Assembly (NCBI GenBank): GCA_937898415.1
Contig: CALDLA010000089.1
Span: 1-18,082 of the forward strand
Direction: 5' to 3'
DNA from: an uncultured Prevotellaceae bacterium
GTDB taxonomy: Bacteria; Bacteroidota; Bacteroidia; Bacteroidales; Bacteroidaceae
Length of the DNA: 18,082 nt
The position numbers and the translations under genes are program-made. Within the stretch, counting starts at the first letter, position 1. The number at the start of each line of letters is the position of its first letter. The notes under the pieces are model-generated. The model was not told where the DNA came from, searched no databases, and saw only the letters and a list, made by a program, of their open reading frames with translations. Positions 7,584 through 14,812 of the stretch are shown here, piece by piece.

Positions 7584-8060
7584 TCAATTAATGTTCATGA
7601 TTGTGGGGTACTTAGGGGCAGACCCCTGAGCGGAGGTCCAGGAGATGGTCACTCCTGGTCGGGTCCCGAGGGCTGACGAGCCTTCGGCATATTGGGGTGA
7701 TATGGCAGTATTGACATTATGACCCCTAATATGTTGTGGATTCATCATTGAATCCCTGCCGCAAGCAAATGGACGAGAGCGATAAAGGCTGTAAGCCTGC
7801 CCGTAAATAGTGCTGTAGCAATTGTAGCAAACCGATGCAGCAAAGGCTGTGGGATGCAACTTGCTGGTTTTCAGCATCTCCTTATTTCTATCAGTAATAA
7901 AGGGAATAGATATATTGCTCAGAATTGCTACCATACTACTACAAGAACAGACAACTGCCTTTCCCGTTGCTACAGATTGACACCATCTTGTTACATCTGA
8001 AAATGAAGATAAGTGTCTGATTATCTGCAATGCACATTTTGCTACATTTGCTACATCCAT
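7584..8060 (-). CDS. Uncertain 158-codon reading frame that overlaps the oriT candidate
   Basis: An ATG-started frame (ATG at 8060) runs 158 codons into the relaxase leader, ending 9 bp before the relaxase ATG. It lies in the same direction and begins 27 bp after the primase stop codon. The product starts MDVANVAKCALQIIRHLSSF, is cysteine- and serine-rich in the middle, and ends in a low-complexity tail (RPGVTISWTSAQGSAP) encoded by the oriT hairpins. I recognise no domain. In favour: an uninterrupted frame of nearly 480 bp in moderately AT-rich DNA, and the operon-like position. Against: the last third is dictated by structured DNA, and the first part repeats GTAGCAA-like words, which suggests cis-acting DNA rather than coding pressure. 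If it is not a gene, 7588-8087 is a non-coding mobilization region. Confidence 0.3.
   Translation of the reverse strand: MDVANVAKCALQIIRHLSSFSDVTRWCQSVATGKAVVCSCSSMVAILSNISIPFITDRNKEMLKTSKLHPTAFAASVCYNCYSTIYGQAYSLYRSRPFACGRDSMMNPQHIRGHNVNTAISPQYAEGSSALGTRPGVTISWTSAQGSAPKYPTIMNIN
7605..7735. other. Candidate origin of transfer (oriT): three adjacent hairpins plus a long interrupted inverted repeat
   Basis: Just upstream of the relaxase start are four structures in a row. They are CTTAGGGG/CCCCTGAG (7611-7618 with 7623-7630, one G-T pair), CCAGGAG/CTCCTGG (7638-7644 with 7652-7658, perfect), CCGAGGGCT/AGCCTTCGG (7666-7674 with 7679-7687, one G-T pair), and CATATTGGGG/CCCCTAATATG (7688-7697 with 7723-7733, one extra base). 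Origins used by MobV relaxases normally lie just upstream of the mob gene and contain inverted repeats beside the nick. The position and density of repeats fit that. I cannot place the nick, and I see no exact match to the pMV158 nick core TAGTGTG/TTA. Confidence 0.6.
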
Positions 8061-8087
8061 ATTCGTACCTCTTCAAATTTGCAATTG

Positions 8088-11000
8088 TCAGAAAGGTAAG
8101 TCATCCGTCGGTTTCCCAAAGGGAATTTCTGCCTCTACAGGATCGGCAGGCTTCTCGTCGCCGGAGTCCACACACGAGTCAAGGTTGATGCCGAACTTCT
8201 CGCTCACCATCTTATAGTCGAAGCACAGAGGGCGGTCTTGCTCGTAGATGGTTCTGTAGCCCTTGATGTTGCACCCTTCCATGATAGGTTCCTGCATGGG
8301 CTGACCGTTGGAGTTGAATTTCTTGAACCGTTCAGGGGCATAGGACACGCCAAGATACTCGGTTGAAATCTGGAGGTAGTGGAGCATAGACTCTGTTGAC
8401 AGCAGCTTCTCGTCCATCTTCTTTCCGAGTTCGCGGTAGGTGGTGAGCATGATGTCCTTTCGGATCATCAGGATCTGTCTGACATCGCCAAACTCAATAG
8501 CCTCCTTCTGTGCATTGGTCTTGATGCTCTTCTTCCCCTTGATGACATAGTGCTGGCCGTTCATGATGGTTCCCTTCTGCTGGGCGCTGCTGATGATACG
8601 CCAGAAGCCAGACACCTCATCGGTCTTGGAGCACAAGTCGTTCTGACGAATCACGCACTTCACGCAGAAGTCCAAGAGCGCTTCGTAACGGAATGGAAGC
8701 TTTATAACGTCCTCCAAAGCGAGGTAGGCAGACAATGGAACATACCAGTTGCGCTCGATACGGTCCATGACATCATAGCCCTTCAGACGATAGGACAGGT
8801 CAACCTCGGCCTTCTTCCATGCCTCATCGAAACAGGCCTCGAACTTATCCCGGTGTGACAGGATCTCCAAAGTGATATGCGTGGCACCCATCAGGCGGTA
8901 GTGAACCAGGTCTTTCCAGCGTTCGCGCTCTTCCTGGGTGTGGTGCTGCCGATCATAGGTCAGATAGATCAGGCGGGTGAATAGTGCAATGTCAGCAGTG
9001 GGCATCTCTTGACCAGTGATGATCACCCCACTATCCACCCTAGCCTGTTCACGCTCCTTCTTGTCGAGATTCATCTTGCTTCTGCCGATACCCGCCCACA
9101 AGCCTTTCAGCCACTCAATCCTCTTGATGTCGATGTTGTTGGAATACTCGTCGATCTGGACGAGTGCATTGCTATAGCTCGACACTGCGTCAGACAGTGC
9201 AGGAAGAGAGTCGGAAACGATGCTCTGAGGGTCGTTCTCGCTGATGAAGAATGACATGAGCGAATGACCCAGTTCGGTCTTACCGGAACCCTTTGGCCCG
9301 AAGAGGTCAAGGATAGGGAAACAGCGTGCCTTGGTTCTTACAATGTCGCGGAAAAGCGTCGCCATATAAAAGCAAAGGCCCACCATCGCATTGTCGCCAT
9401 GAACCTGCACCATCTTCTGGAAATAGCCGTGGAGTGAAATGTTGGTATGAGGCTTGTGGCGGAACTTTCTCTCGTTGGCAAACAACTCCACACTATTCCT
9501 GTAGATGCTCGACATGGCAGGGAGATAGTAGTTGCCTGAGTTCAGCCTTACAATACCATAACCATCGACCTCATGCCACTCTCCATCCTCGTATGCACCA
9601 TTACAAAAGCAGTAGAAGCCCTGTTTCTGCCAGCCCAGTTGCTTGATTTCAACCGCTGTCTCTGTCACCTGTGCCAGGAATCTCTGCAGCTGGATCAAGG
9701 CTTCCTCGCCAGCCAGCCAAGTGTAATTGCCGATACCCAGTAGCTTCTTTCTGAATGTCTTTGCAGAGGTTATTGCATCCATATCCAACTCAATGATTTC
9801 AGGGGGAGTTGACGGGTCTGTGTTGTTGATTTCAAACAGTCGCACAGGTTGAATGTCATCTTTGATGTGGTACAATGGTCTCAGGGTGAAGTTTGACAGC
9901 TGCACCTCGTCGCCATGCTTGTCACAGCCATAGTAGCAACCATGCTGCACCGTGAAACCAAAGGAACGGAGCATGTCGATACCGCTTTCCTTGTTCTTCT
10001 CGGAACGACGCTGCTGCTCGCGAACCTTGGCGGAGTTGAGAGCCTGATGCCACAAGGCCTTGGAGCCGTCAATCTTGGAGAGTTGGGTGATGTACTGTTC
10101 CTTTACGTCTTCATTCTTGATATGAAGGAGCAAGTCGCAGACTTCCTCCACCACCTTCTGTTTCTCTTCTGTCGTACCCTCCTTATTCAGTTTCTTGGAG
10201 AAGAACCAGACGATGAACTCCTTTTCCTGTAGTCCTGAGAGGTCAGATCTGTCGTTGATGAACTCATCCGGGTCGAGTTTCTTCGCGTGTTCTGCATGAA
10301 TGTCGTTGGGAATCTCTTTCACGCTGACCGTAAAGCCTTGCTGTATAGCAATGGCGCCGTTTCTCAACACATTCTTGAATCCTGCGCCCAAGGTCTCACC
10401 TTCTTTCGGCAGGTCAGAATCAGGAATGAAGCAGAGCGTACAACTCTTCAGGCGGTAATCCTTCAGCATCTGGAACTGTTCCTTCGTCCATCCTGCACCT
10501 AACGAGGCAATGGTATTATGAATACCGAGGGACTGGAGCTTGACCACATCGGGGCCACCCTCCACCAGATAGAGCTTTTCTTCCTGTCGTGCAGCTTTGA
10601 CGGCTGCATCGATGCCAAAAATGGACTCCGACTTGCTGTAGAGGATGCTGTCAGATGAGTTGATGTACTTGCGCTCTGCCTTGTCATCCAAAGCTCTTGC
10701 CGTGAAACCCTCGATATTGGAATAGCGGTCGCGGATAGGAATCATGAGGCGGTTCTTATAGACGCAGTACAGTTTGTCGGTCTTCTCGCTCATCTTCAGG
10801 ATGCCCATCTCCTGCATCAGGTCAAGGCTCAGTCCTGCCTTGGTTGCGAAATCGACCACCGATGTCCAGTCGTCAGGAGCAAAGCCTATCTGCTGTTCAT
10901 GGCAGTATTCCTCATTCCAGCGGCCAAGCATGTATTCCCTCGCCAGCTTGGCGGCGGGCGTGTCCTTCTGAATCTCGTCGAAGAAGAAAGCGCACAACTT

Positions 11001-11369
11001 CGCGTTGATGATGCGCATGGACTCCTTCTTCTTGTATTTCTCCTCTTCCTCCGGCGTGGACTGGAGTTCATTTTCAGTCAGCGAGATGTTCTTCTTTTCC
11101 TTCAGCAGCTTCTTGACGGCAAGAGGAAAGGGCAGGTTCTCCATCTTCATGACAAAGGTAATCACGTTGCCGCCCTCATGGCAAGCACCGTGGCAGAACC
11201 AGAGGTTCTTGGCAGTATCGACGCAGAACGAAGCGGTCTTCTCATTGTGGAATGGGCAGCATCCCCAGGCACGATGACCTTTCACCTTCAAAGCAATCCC
11301 ATAGTCTGAGACCACCTCCTGAAGATCCACCGTGTCGAGGATCAAATCAATGTATTTCTTATCAATCAT
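8088..11369 (-). CDS. DNA primase-helicase of a mobile element (CHC2 zinc finger, TOPRIM, P-loop ATPase)
   Basis: The real start is the ATG at 11369 (MIDKKYIDLILDTVDLQEVV), giving 1093 residues. The open frame continues upstream to 11627, but that part overlaps the preceding gene and has no protein-like character. Residues 38-63 form the CHC2 zinc finger of DnaG-type primases (CCPFHNEKTASF, then FCHGACHEGGN, ligands C38, H41, C59, C63). The last pair is spaced CxxxC, one residue more than in DnaG. A TOPRIM domain follows at about 263-340, with EGGPD near 270 and IPDSD near 317. The C-terminal half has a Walker A motif, GPKGSGKT (about 690-697), and a Walker B-like VQIDEYSN (about 740), like the ATPase part of phage and plasmid helicases. 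It would prime and unwind the excised or transferring element. It is probably in one operon with the ParA and RHH-like genes, which precede it on the same strand. Confidence 0.88.
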   Translation of the reverse strand: MIDKKYIDLILDTVDLQEVVSDYGIALKVKGHRAWGCCPFHNEKTASFCVDTAKNLWFCHGACHEGGNVITFVMKMENLPFPLAVKKLLKEKKNISLTENELQSTPEEEEKYKKKESMRIINAKLCAFFFDEIQKDTPAAKLAREYMLGRWNEEYCHEQQIGFAPDDWTSVVDFATKAGLSLDLMQEMGILKMSEKTDKLYCVYKNRLMIPIRDRYSNIEGFTARALDDKAERKYINSSDSILYSKSESIFGIDAAVKAARQEEKLYLVEGGPDVVKLQSLGIHNTIASLGAGWTKEQFQMLKDYRLKSCTLCFIPDSDLPKEGETLGAGFKNVLRNGAIAIQQGFTVSVKEIPNDIHAEHAKKLDPDEFINDRSDLSGLQEKEFIVWFFSKKLNKEGTTEEKQKVVEEVCDLLLHIKNEDVKEQYITQLSKIDGSKALWHQALNSAKVREQQRRSEKNKESGIDMLRSFGFTVQHGCYYGCDKHGDEVQLSNFTLRPLYHIKDDIQPVRLFEINNTDPSTPPEIIELDMDAITSAKTFRKKLLGIGNYTWLAGEEALIQLQRFLAQVTETAVEIKQLGWQKQGFYCFCNGAYEDGEWHEVDGYGIVRLNSGNYYLPAMSSIYRNSVELFANERKFRHKPHTNISLHGYFQKMVQVHGDNAMVGLCFYMATLFRDIVRTKARCFPILDLFGPKGSGKTELGHSLMSFFISENDPQSIVSDSLPALSDAVSSYSNALVQIDEYSNNIDIKRIEWLKGLWAGIGRSKMNLDKKEREQARVDSGVIITGQEMPTADIALFTRLIYLTYDRQHHTQEERERWKDLVHYRLMGATHITLEILSHRDKFEACFDEAWKKAEVDLSYRLKGYDVMDRIERNWYVPLSAYLALEDVIKLPFRYEALLDFCVKCVIRQNDLCSKTDEVSGFWRIISSAQQKGTIMNGQHYVIKGKKSIKTNAQKEAIEFGDVRQILMIRKDIMLTTYRELGKKMDEKLLSTESMLHYLQISTEYLGVSYAPERFKKFNSNGQPMQEPIMEGCNIKGYRTIYEQDRPLCFDYKMVSEKFGINLDSCVDSGDEKPADPVEAEIPFGKPTDDLPF

Positions 11370-11382
11370 GTTCAATAATTGT

Positions 11383-11416
11383 ATTATATAATCGTATAAT
11401 ATAAGTATATAACGGG
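11383..11416. repeat. AT-only palindromes downstream of the par genes (possible centromere-like site)
   Basis: The perfect 10-bp palindrome ATTATATAAT (11383-11392) is followed by GTATAATATAAG and GTATATAAC. The word TTATATAAT occurs again twice (12455-12463 and 12481-12489) just before parA, so copies flank the ParA/RHH pair on both sides. Type Ib partition cassettes often carry short repeats next to the genes. These could be such sites, but runs of T and A give palindromes easily. Confidence 0.3.
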
Positions 11417-11425
11417 GCTGAGAGG

Positions 11426-11797
11426 CTATAGCCCCTGCAACTCCCTGCGGTGCTCGGCTATAAAGGCCATAATCATCGCTGCGGCAATGGCACGGATGGG
11501 GATGTTCGCCTTTGCATTGGCGCGGATGAGTTCTATCTGCTTCTTCACCTCGGTGGGAATCCAGACGGCAGCACCTTGTCCCTTCACGCCTGTATAGTCG
11601 TCGAGCAGCGTCATGAACTTCTTCCACTCCCTGGCCTTGCTGTAGTTTCCTTCGTTACCACTATTCACAGTGCCTTCAAGAGGCTCTGCGTGTGCCGAGC
11701 TATCAGCGACAACTGACATTACACTTTCTGCCAGACTGATGTCCCCACCACTCTTTGAGAAGAATGGGTTAACTGGTTTATTCTCTTTCTTTGTCAT
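11426..11797 (-). CDS. Small ParB-like/ribbon-helix-helix candidate downstream of ParA
   Basis: The 123-residue product starts at the ATG at 11797, 5 bp after the ParA stop codon, so the two are surely co-transcribed. The first 60 residues are polar and probably flexible (NKPVNPFFSKSGGDISLAES). The last 50 contain VWIPTEVKKQIELIRANAKA, then IPIRAIAAAMIMAFIAEHRR. This pattern (a strand, then two helices, the second hydrophobic) fits the ribbon-helix-helix fold of small ParB-type centromere-binding proteins. It also resembles the short proteins that follow ParA in Bacteroides conjugative elements (DUF3408-like). The likely job is to bind repeats near the par genes and stimulate ParA. The assignment rests on position and predicted structure, not on a clear sequence signature. 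Confidence 0.7.
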   Translation of the reverse strand: MTKKENKPVNPFFSKSGGDISLAESVMSVVADSSAHAEPLEGTVNSGNEGNYSKAREWKKFMTLLDDYTGVKGQGAAVWIPTEVKKQIELIRANAKANIPIRAIAAAMIMAFIAEHRRELQGL

Positions 11798-11802
11798 AAC
11801 TC

Positions 11803-12453
11803 TTACAACTTATTGATTTCTTCTATGATTCGGTCGAAAGCATGCTCAACGGCAGCGTACTGGTATTTGTCGAGCGGATAGAGGGTGGAGTATCGCTTGA
11901 TGACCACGCTCTGCTTGATTCTCGGCGTGACAGTACCGAGTTTGCCAAGAATGGAAATGGTCTCTTCGCGCATCTCCTTCTCATGCGCCTTGCCTTCCGT
12001 AGTGTTGATGCGGTTGGGCAGGAACACCAGACGGGCAGATGTCATCTTGCCGATGACGGAAACAAAGATACCCGTCGCGTCGATAGTGTCAACATCGTAG
12101 GCCATTGGAACCACGATAAGGTCGGCCTGTGAGTAGATGATGGCGAGGTTGTTGTCGTTGAGATTACCCGGACAGTCAATCACCACGATGCCGTCTTTTT
12201 GACGGAGCTTCTTCATGTCGGCTTTCAACTTACCGGCATCAAGCGTATTGAGCTTTACAATCTCCCATGATACAGCATGTTCCGGGTCTGCTTCTATCTC
12301 GCGCTCACGATGTCTGGTCAACGATGCCTGGATATCTGCATCCGCAGCACTCACCGACATGCCTTTTTCGTTCAGGTACTCAGAGAAATGGGCGCACAAC
12401 GTGGTCTTACCAACACCACCCTTGATATTCGAAAACAATACAACTTTACTCAT
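11803..12453 (-). CDS. parA: ParA-family partition ATPase
   Basis: The 216-residue product has the deviant Walker A box KGGVGKTT near its N-terminus (VLFSNIKGGVGKTTLCAHFS), the DADIQ motif near residue 40, and a switch/Walker B region VVIDCPGN near residue 95. It lacks an N-terminal DNA-binding domain, so it belongs to the small ParA/MinD-like class (type Ib partition or the ParA-like proteins of integrative elements). Such ATPases keep extrachromosomal forms stable or position the transfer machinery. It forms a tight pair with the gene 5 bp downstream. No promoter box is seen directly upstream, so it may be read from the excisionase-like gene's promoter through the hairpin at 12497-12529. 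Confidence 0.92.
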   Translation of the reverse strand: MSKVVLFSNIKGGVGKTTLCAHFSEYLNEKGMSVSAADADIQASLTRHREREIEADPEHAVSWEIVKLNTLDAGKLKADMKKLRQKDGIVVIDCPGNLNDNNLAIIYSQADLIVVPMAYDVDTIDATGIFVSVIGKMTSARLVFLPNRINTTEGKAHEKEMREETISILGKLGTVTPRIKQSVVIKRYSTLYPLDKYQYAAVEHAFDRIIEEINKL

Positions 12454-12496
12454 CTTATATAATATACTTAAATTATGATTTTATATAATGTCATTG

Positions 12497-12529
12497 AGAG
12501 TATATCCCTCACAATGAGGGCATTACTCT
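12497..12529 (-). promoter_or_regulatory. Two-part hairpin between the HTH gene and parA (attenuator-like)
   Basis: The inner arms CCCTCA (12506-12511) and TGAGGG (12515-12520) close a 3-nt loop. The outer arms AGAGTA (12497-12502) and TACTCT (12524-12529) add another 6 bp across a symmetric 3x3 internal loop. The outer arm touches the stop codon of the HTH gene. There is no T-tract downstream on the minus strand, so it is more likely a processing or attenuation element than a full terminator. Confidence 0.4.
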
Positions 12530-12918
12530 TACTTCTTGCTTTCACAAAGATGGTCAATGTCAGCTTTGTGATAAAACACTTTCCGACCAACCTTTACTGG
12601 TACGAGGTAGTTCTTGTTCGCCCAATTCCAGAGCGTCGCATGAGTTACACCAAGCTTCGACATCACCTCCTGTTTAGGCATAAGAGAATCATCTTCCTCC
12701 TGTTGCACGACTCTCGGTTCCCTTTCATCAACGTACTTCGCAAGTGCTCTTGCAAACGCCAAAGCACCTTCGCCCGTAAAGGTCAAATCGATGCGATCAC
12801 CAGAATTCTTAATTTGAGACACCAGCCGATTTGCATACAAATCAGCGAATAAAGCAGAATTGTTATCTGCCACTCCTGAAGTCATTGTAGACTTTTCAAT
12901 TAAATTATCAGTTCTCAT
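12529..12918 (-). CDS. Excisionase/MerR-like helix-turn-helix protein
   Basis: The 129-residue product has a C-terminal HTH_17-type winged helix at about residues 78-129: SLMPKQEVMSKLGVTHATLW, then NWANKNYLVPVKVGRKVFYH and KADIDHLCESKK. The tryptophan-containing turn followed by a basic wing is typical of excisionases and of small regulators in Bacteroidetes mobile elements. The N-terminal 75 residues (with IDLTFTGEGALAFARALAKY) are not recognised. It starts at the ATG at 12918, is divergent from the tandem-XRE gene, and precedes parA by 75 bp. The likely role is control of excision and of the replication/partition operon, or direct binding at the attachment site with the integrase. It could equally be a transcription factor only. 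Confidence 0.75.
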   Translation of the reverse strand: MRTDNLIEKSTMTSGVADNNSALFADLYANRLVSQIKNSGDRIDLTFTGEGALAFARALAKYVDEREPRVVQQEEDDSLMPKQEVMSKLGVTHATLWNWANKNYLVPVKVGRKVFYHKADIDHLCESKK

Positions 12919-12936
12919 ATATTTTTTATTATTAAA

Positions 12937-12968
12937 TTTGTTATATTCGAATTATTTTATTATATTTG
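12937..12968 (+). promoter_or_regulatory. Promoter for the tandem-XRE gene
   Basis: TTTG (12937-12940) and TATATTTG (12961-12968) are separated by 20 bp. This fits the Bacteroidetes -33/-7 consensus exactly (TTTG, 19-21 bp, TAnnTTTG). Transcription would begin near 12975 and give a leader of about 110 nt that includes the palindrome at 12992-13006. Confidence 0.65.
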
Positions 12969-12991
12969 CACCGAAATTCAGCGCTTAATCC

Positions 12992-13006
12992 TGAGAATGA
13001 TTCTCA
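12992..13006. promoter_or_regulatory. Perfect palindromic operator candidate
   Basis: TGAGAAT-G-ATTCTCA is a perfect 7+1+7 inverted repeat in the divergent gap between the excisionase-like and tandem-XRE genes. It lies between the two promoter-like elements, so a repressor bound here could block both. XRE-type regulators usually bind sites of this size, so the neighbouring protein is the obvious candidate ligand. Confidence 0.55.
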
Positions 13007-13016
13007 AATTCGAGTG

Positions 13017-13048
13017 CAAAATTAATCAAATATACCATAACTGACAAG
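13017..13048 (-). promoter_or_regulatory. Promoter candidate for the excisionase-like gene
   Basis: On the minus strand this reads CTTG (13048-13045), 20 bp, then TAATTTTG (13024-13017), a full match at -7 and three of four at -33. The transcript would start near 13010, cross the palindrome and the opposing promoter, and reach the ATG at 12918. Confidence 0.45.
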
Positions 13049-13084
13049 TTTTCGGTATTCAAATTAAGTTTATTTAACTATATT

Positions 13085-13729
13085 ATGGTTATAAGTGGCA
13101 ATTTTCCCGTAGATATCAATATCGGTTCCCTTATCGAGAGCCGAATGGAAACAATGCACATATCAAAGGCAGAATTTGCCAGAAGGATGCAAATGCCTCA
13201 GTCAAATGCAAGCAGAATCCTGAAAAAAGAAACGATGGACACTTCCAAGCTTCAAGTTATATGCGAAAAGCTGGACTACAATTTCTTTGAAGAATTCTGT
13301 GGACGGGAAGACGGCCATTCAGGTGAAGAGGGCCGTCGATGGCCAACTGTTCACATAGGTTCGTCTATCGAAAGGCAGTTGAAAGAATCAAAAATGACCC
13401 AATCCGAGTTTGCCCATCAATTAGGAGTAAAGCAACCCGAAGTGAGCCGATTATTGAAAAGAGCAGATTTAGATACGGGCAAACTGGTCGTCATATCCAA
13501 CCTGCTAAAATACAATTTCTTTGAAGAGTTCTGCGTTGTTAAAAAAGCGACATCTGCCGCAGATCTCATTGAGGAAATACAAAGTAAAATGACCCCAATA
13601 CAACCAATTTATCAAATGCAATTCACATCAGAACAATACAAAAAGTTCCTCATGCAGCAACTGGAACTGCCTGAGGAAGAGCGTATCATCAAGATTACAG
13701 TTACCCCTAAGGATCAGAACAAGAAATAA
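13085..13729 (+). CDS. Regulator with two tandem XRE helix-turn-helix domains
   Basis: The 214-residue product has the same domain twice. Copy one is about residues 7-76 (INIGSLIESRMETMHISKAE, then MPQSNASRILKKETMDTSKL). Copy two is about 83-149 (VHIGSSIERQLKESKMTQSE, then VKQPEVSRLLKRADLDTGKL). Both end in YNFFEEFC, so the gene arose by internal duplication. A C-terminal part of about 65 residues follows (FTSEQYKKFLMQQLELPEEE) with no domain I recognise. One chain carrying two DNA-binding units could bind a palindrome as a monomer. It is the only plus-strand gene of the element and stands divergent to the excisionase-like gene, where a master repressor would be expected. It ends 18 bp from the convergent toxin gene. 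The repressor role is inferred. Confidence 0.85.
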   Translation: MVISGNFPVDINIGSLIESRMETMHISKAEFARRMQMPQSNASRILKKETMDTSKLQVICEKLDYNFFEEFCGREDGHSGEEGRRWPTVHIGSSIERQLKESKMTQSEFAHQLGVKQPEVSRLLKRADLDTGKLVVISNLLKYNFFEEFCVVKKATSAADLIEEIQSKMTPIQPIYQMQFTSEQYKKFLMQQLELPEEERIIKITVTPKDQNKK

Positions 13730-13747
13730 GGAACTAAGGAATACCGC

Positions 13748-14812
13748 TTATAGAATAGACTGTATTGCATTCCAATAGAAGAAGGCCTCTGGATGGGTCT
13801 TCTTTAGTTTGTTTAGCTTTGTGGGAAGCGGCTGCTGAATGGTTTGTGCCGCCAAATCGCCCAATTTGTCAGGGTCATAATGATGTACCTCATTAATGTC
13901 GTGTTCCAAAAGCTTGCTGAGATAAGCGGCTTTGGCGGCATTGATGATGGCAGAGTCGAGGGTATATTTCTCGCTGTGAATGAAGTTCCCAATACGGATG
14001 ATGCCATCCTGCAACAACTTGAATTCGTTAGGACTCTCCACGCCACGCATACTTATGCATAGAGCGGTATGGTAGATGTCATCAAGAACCTGCTGGATGT
14101 TGTCTGTCGGCAGGTGACGATACTCTAATTCAATGACAGCAAACTTCGTGAAGGTGCTCCTCGTGACAGAGAGGTTTTCAGTGATGTCAAACAATGATGC
14201 CACATCAAAGAGTTGTTTGATAATCTCCATCGTACACTTCTTCTCACCTTTGAAGAATGGAATGCCTGTAGTGTGAGGGGCAAAAGCTGTCAATTTATCG
14301 CCAAGCAAATCTTCGTGACTTGGGAGGTTTACCATAACCAGAGGTTCTTCGGTAAGAAGTAGCGGGCTTTGTATGGGTAGAGAAACAACTTTGGAGTAGT
14401 GTGTTTCCTCAAAGAGAACATCGAGCAAGATCTTATCTTGGCCGCCATTGCCAGGATAGCTTACCTCATAATAGAACTTGGCATGCTTTTTGGGAACATC
14501 GGTGCGTGAGATTCGCTCAACCAGTTCCACCTTACCAAAGCCATATTCCTCAGCATATTTGCCGAGGTAATCCTCGATGACGGTGCCTGGTGGGCAGATA
14601 ATATCTATATCTATGGACAGACGTTTGCTGGTATTCAGGTGAAGCATCAGTGAACTACCGCCTTTGAAAAGGAAAGGACAGCCAGAACGGGCCAGAGCCT
14701 CTAACAACGAGAAAGCTCGGATGGTTTTCTCCATTAATGCTTTATCGCGAACACCCATCTTTTGGGCTACCTCCGTTATCCATTCAAGAGATCTGCTTCT
14801 TGGATTAATCAT
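13748..14812 (-). CDS. abiEii: AbiEii-type nucleotidyltransferase toxin
   Basis: The 354-residue product has the nucleotidyltransferase signature of the AbiEii/AbiGii family: FLFKGGSSLMLHL (G51, G52, S53) followed by RLSIDIDI with D68 and D70. A further conserved block follows, HEDLLGDKLTAFAP. In the characterised AbiE systems this protein is the toxin of a type IV pair that arrests growth, including during phage infection, by modifying RNA. Which substrate this one uses is not known. Its ATG at 14812 overlaps the end of the antitoxin frame by 8 bp (ATGATTAA), a strong sign of translational coupling. On a mobile element the pair can stabilise the element and protect the host from phage. Length and motifs look intact. 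Confidence 0.88.
   Translation of the reverse strand: MINPRSRSLEWITEVAQKMGVRDKALMEKTIRAFSLLEALARSGCPFLFKGGSSLMLHLNTSKRLSIDIDIICPPGTVIEDYLGKYAEEYGFGKVELVERISRTDVPKKHAKFYYEVSYPGNGGQDKILLDVLFEETHYSKVVSLPIQSPLLLTEEPLVMVNLPSHEDLLGDKLTAFAPHTTGIPFFKGEKKCTMEIIKQLFDVASLFDITENLSVTRSTFTKFAVIELEYRHLPTDNIQQVLDDIYHTALCISMRGVESPNEFKLLQDGIIRIGNFIHSEKYTLDSAIINAAKAAYLSKLLEHDINEVHHYDPDKLGDLAAQTIQQPLPTKLNKLKKTHPEAFFYWNAIQSIL
13779..13815 (+). terminator. Possible terminator of the tandem-XRE gene inside the 3' end of the toxin gene
   Basis: AAGAAGGCC (13779-13787) and GGTCTTCTT (13796-13804) form a 9-bp stem with one G-T pair and an 8-nt loop. On the plus strand TAGTTTGTTTAG follows. It lies 50 bp past the XRE stop codon, inside the last codons of the convergent toxin gene, so coding constraint may also explain part of it. 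Confidence 0.35.

Noticed and set aside
7576..7587. TTG start four codons before the MobV ATG
   Set aside because: An ATG at 7575 gives the same protein with a common start codon. The extra codons add nothing recognisable.
11370..11627. N-terminal extension of the primase-helicase frame
   Set aside because: These 86 codons overlap the RHH-like gene in another frame, are rich in R, H and C, and precede a good ATG at 11369 followed directly by the conserved primase start.
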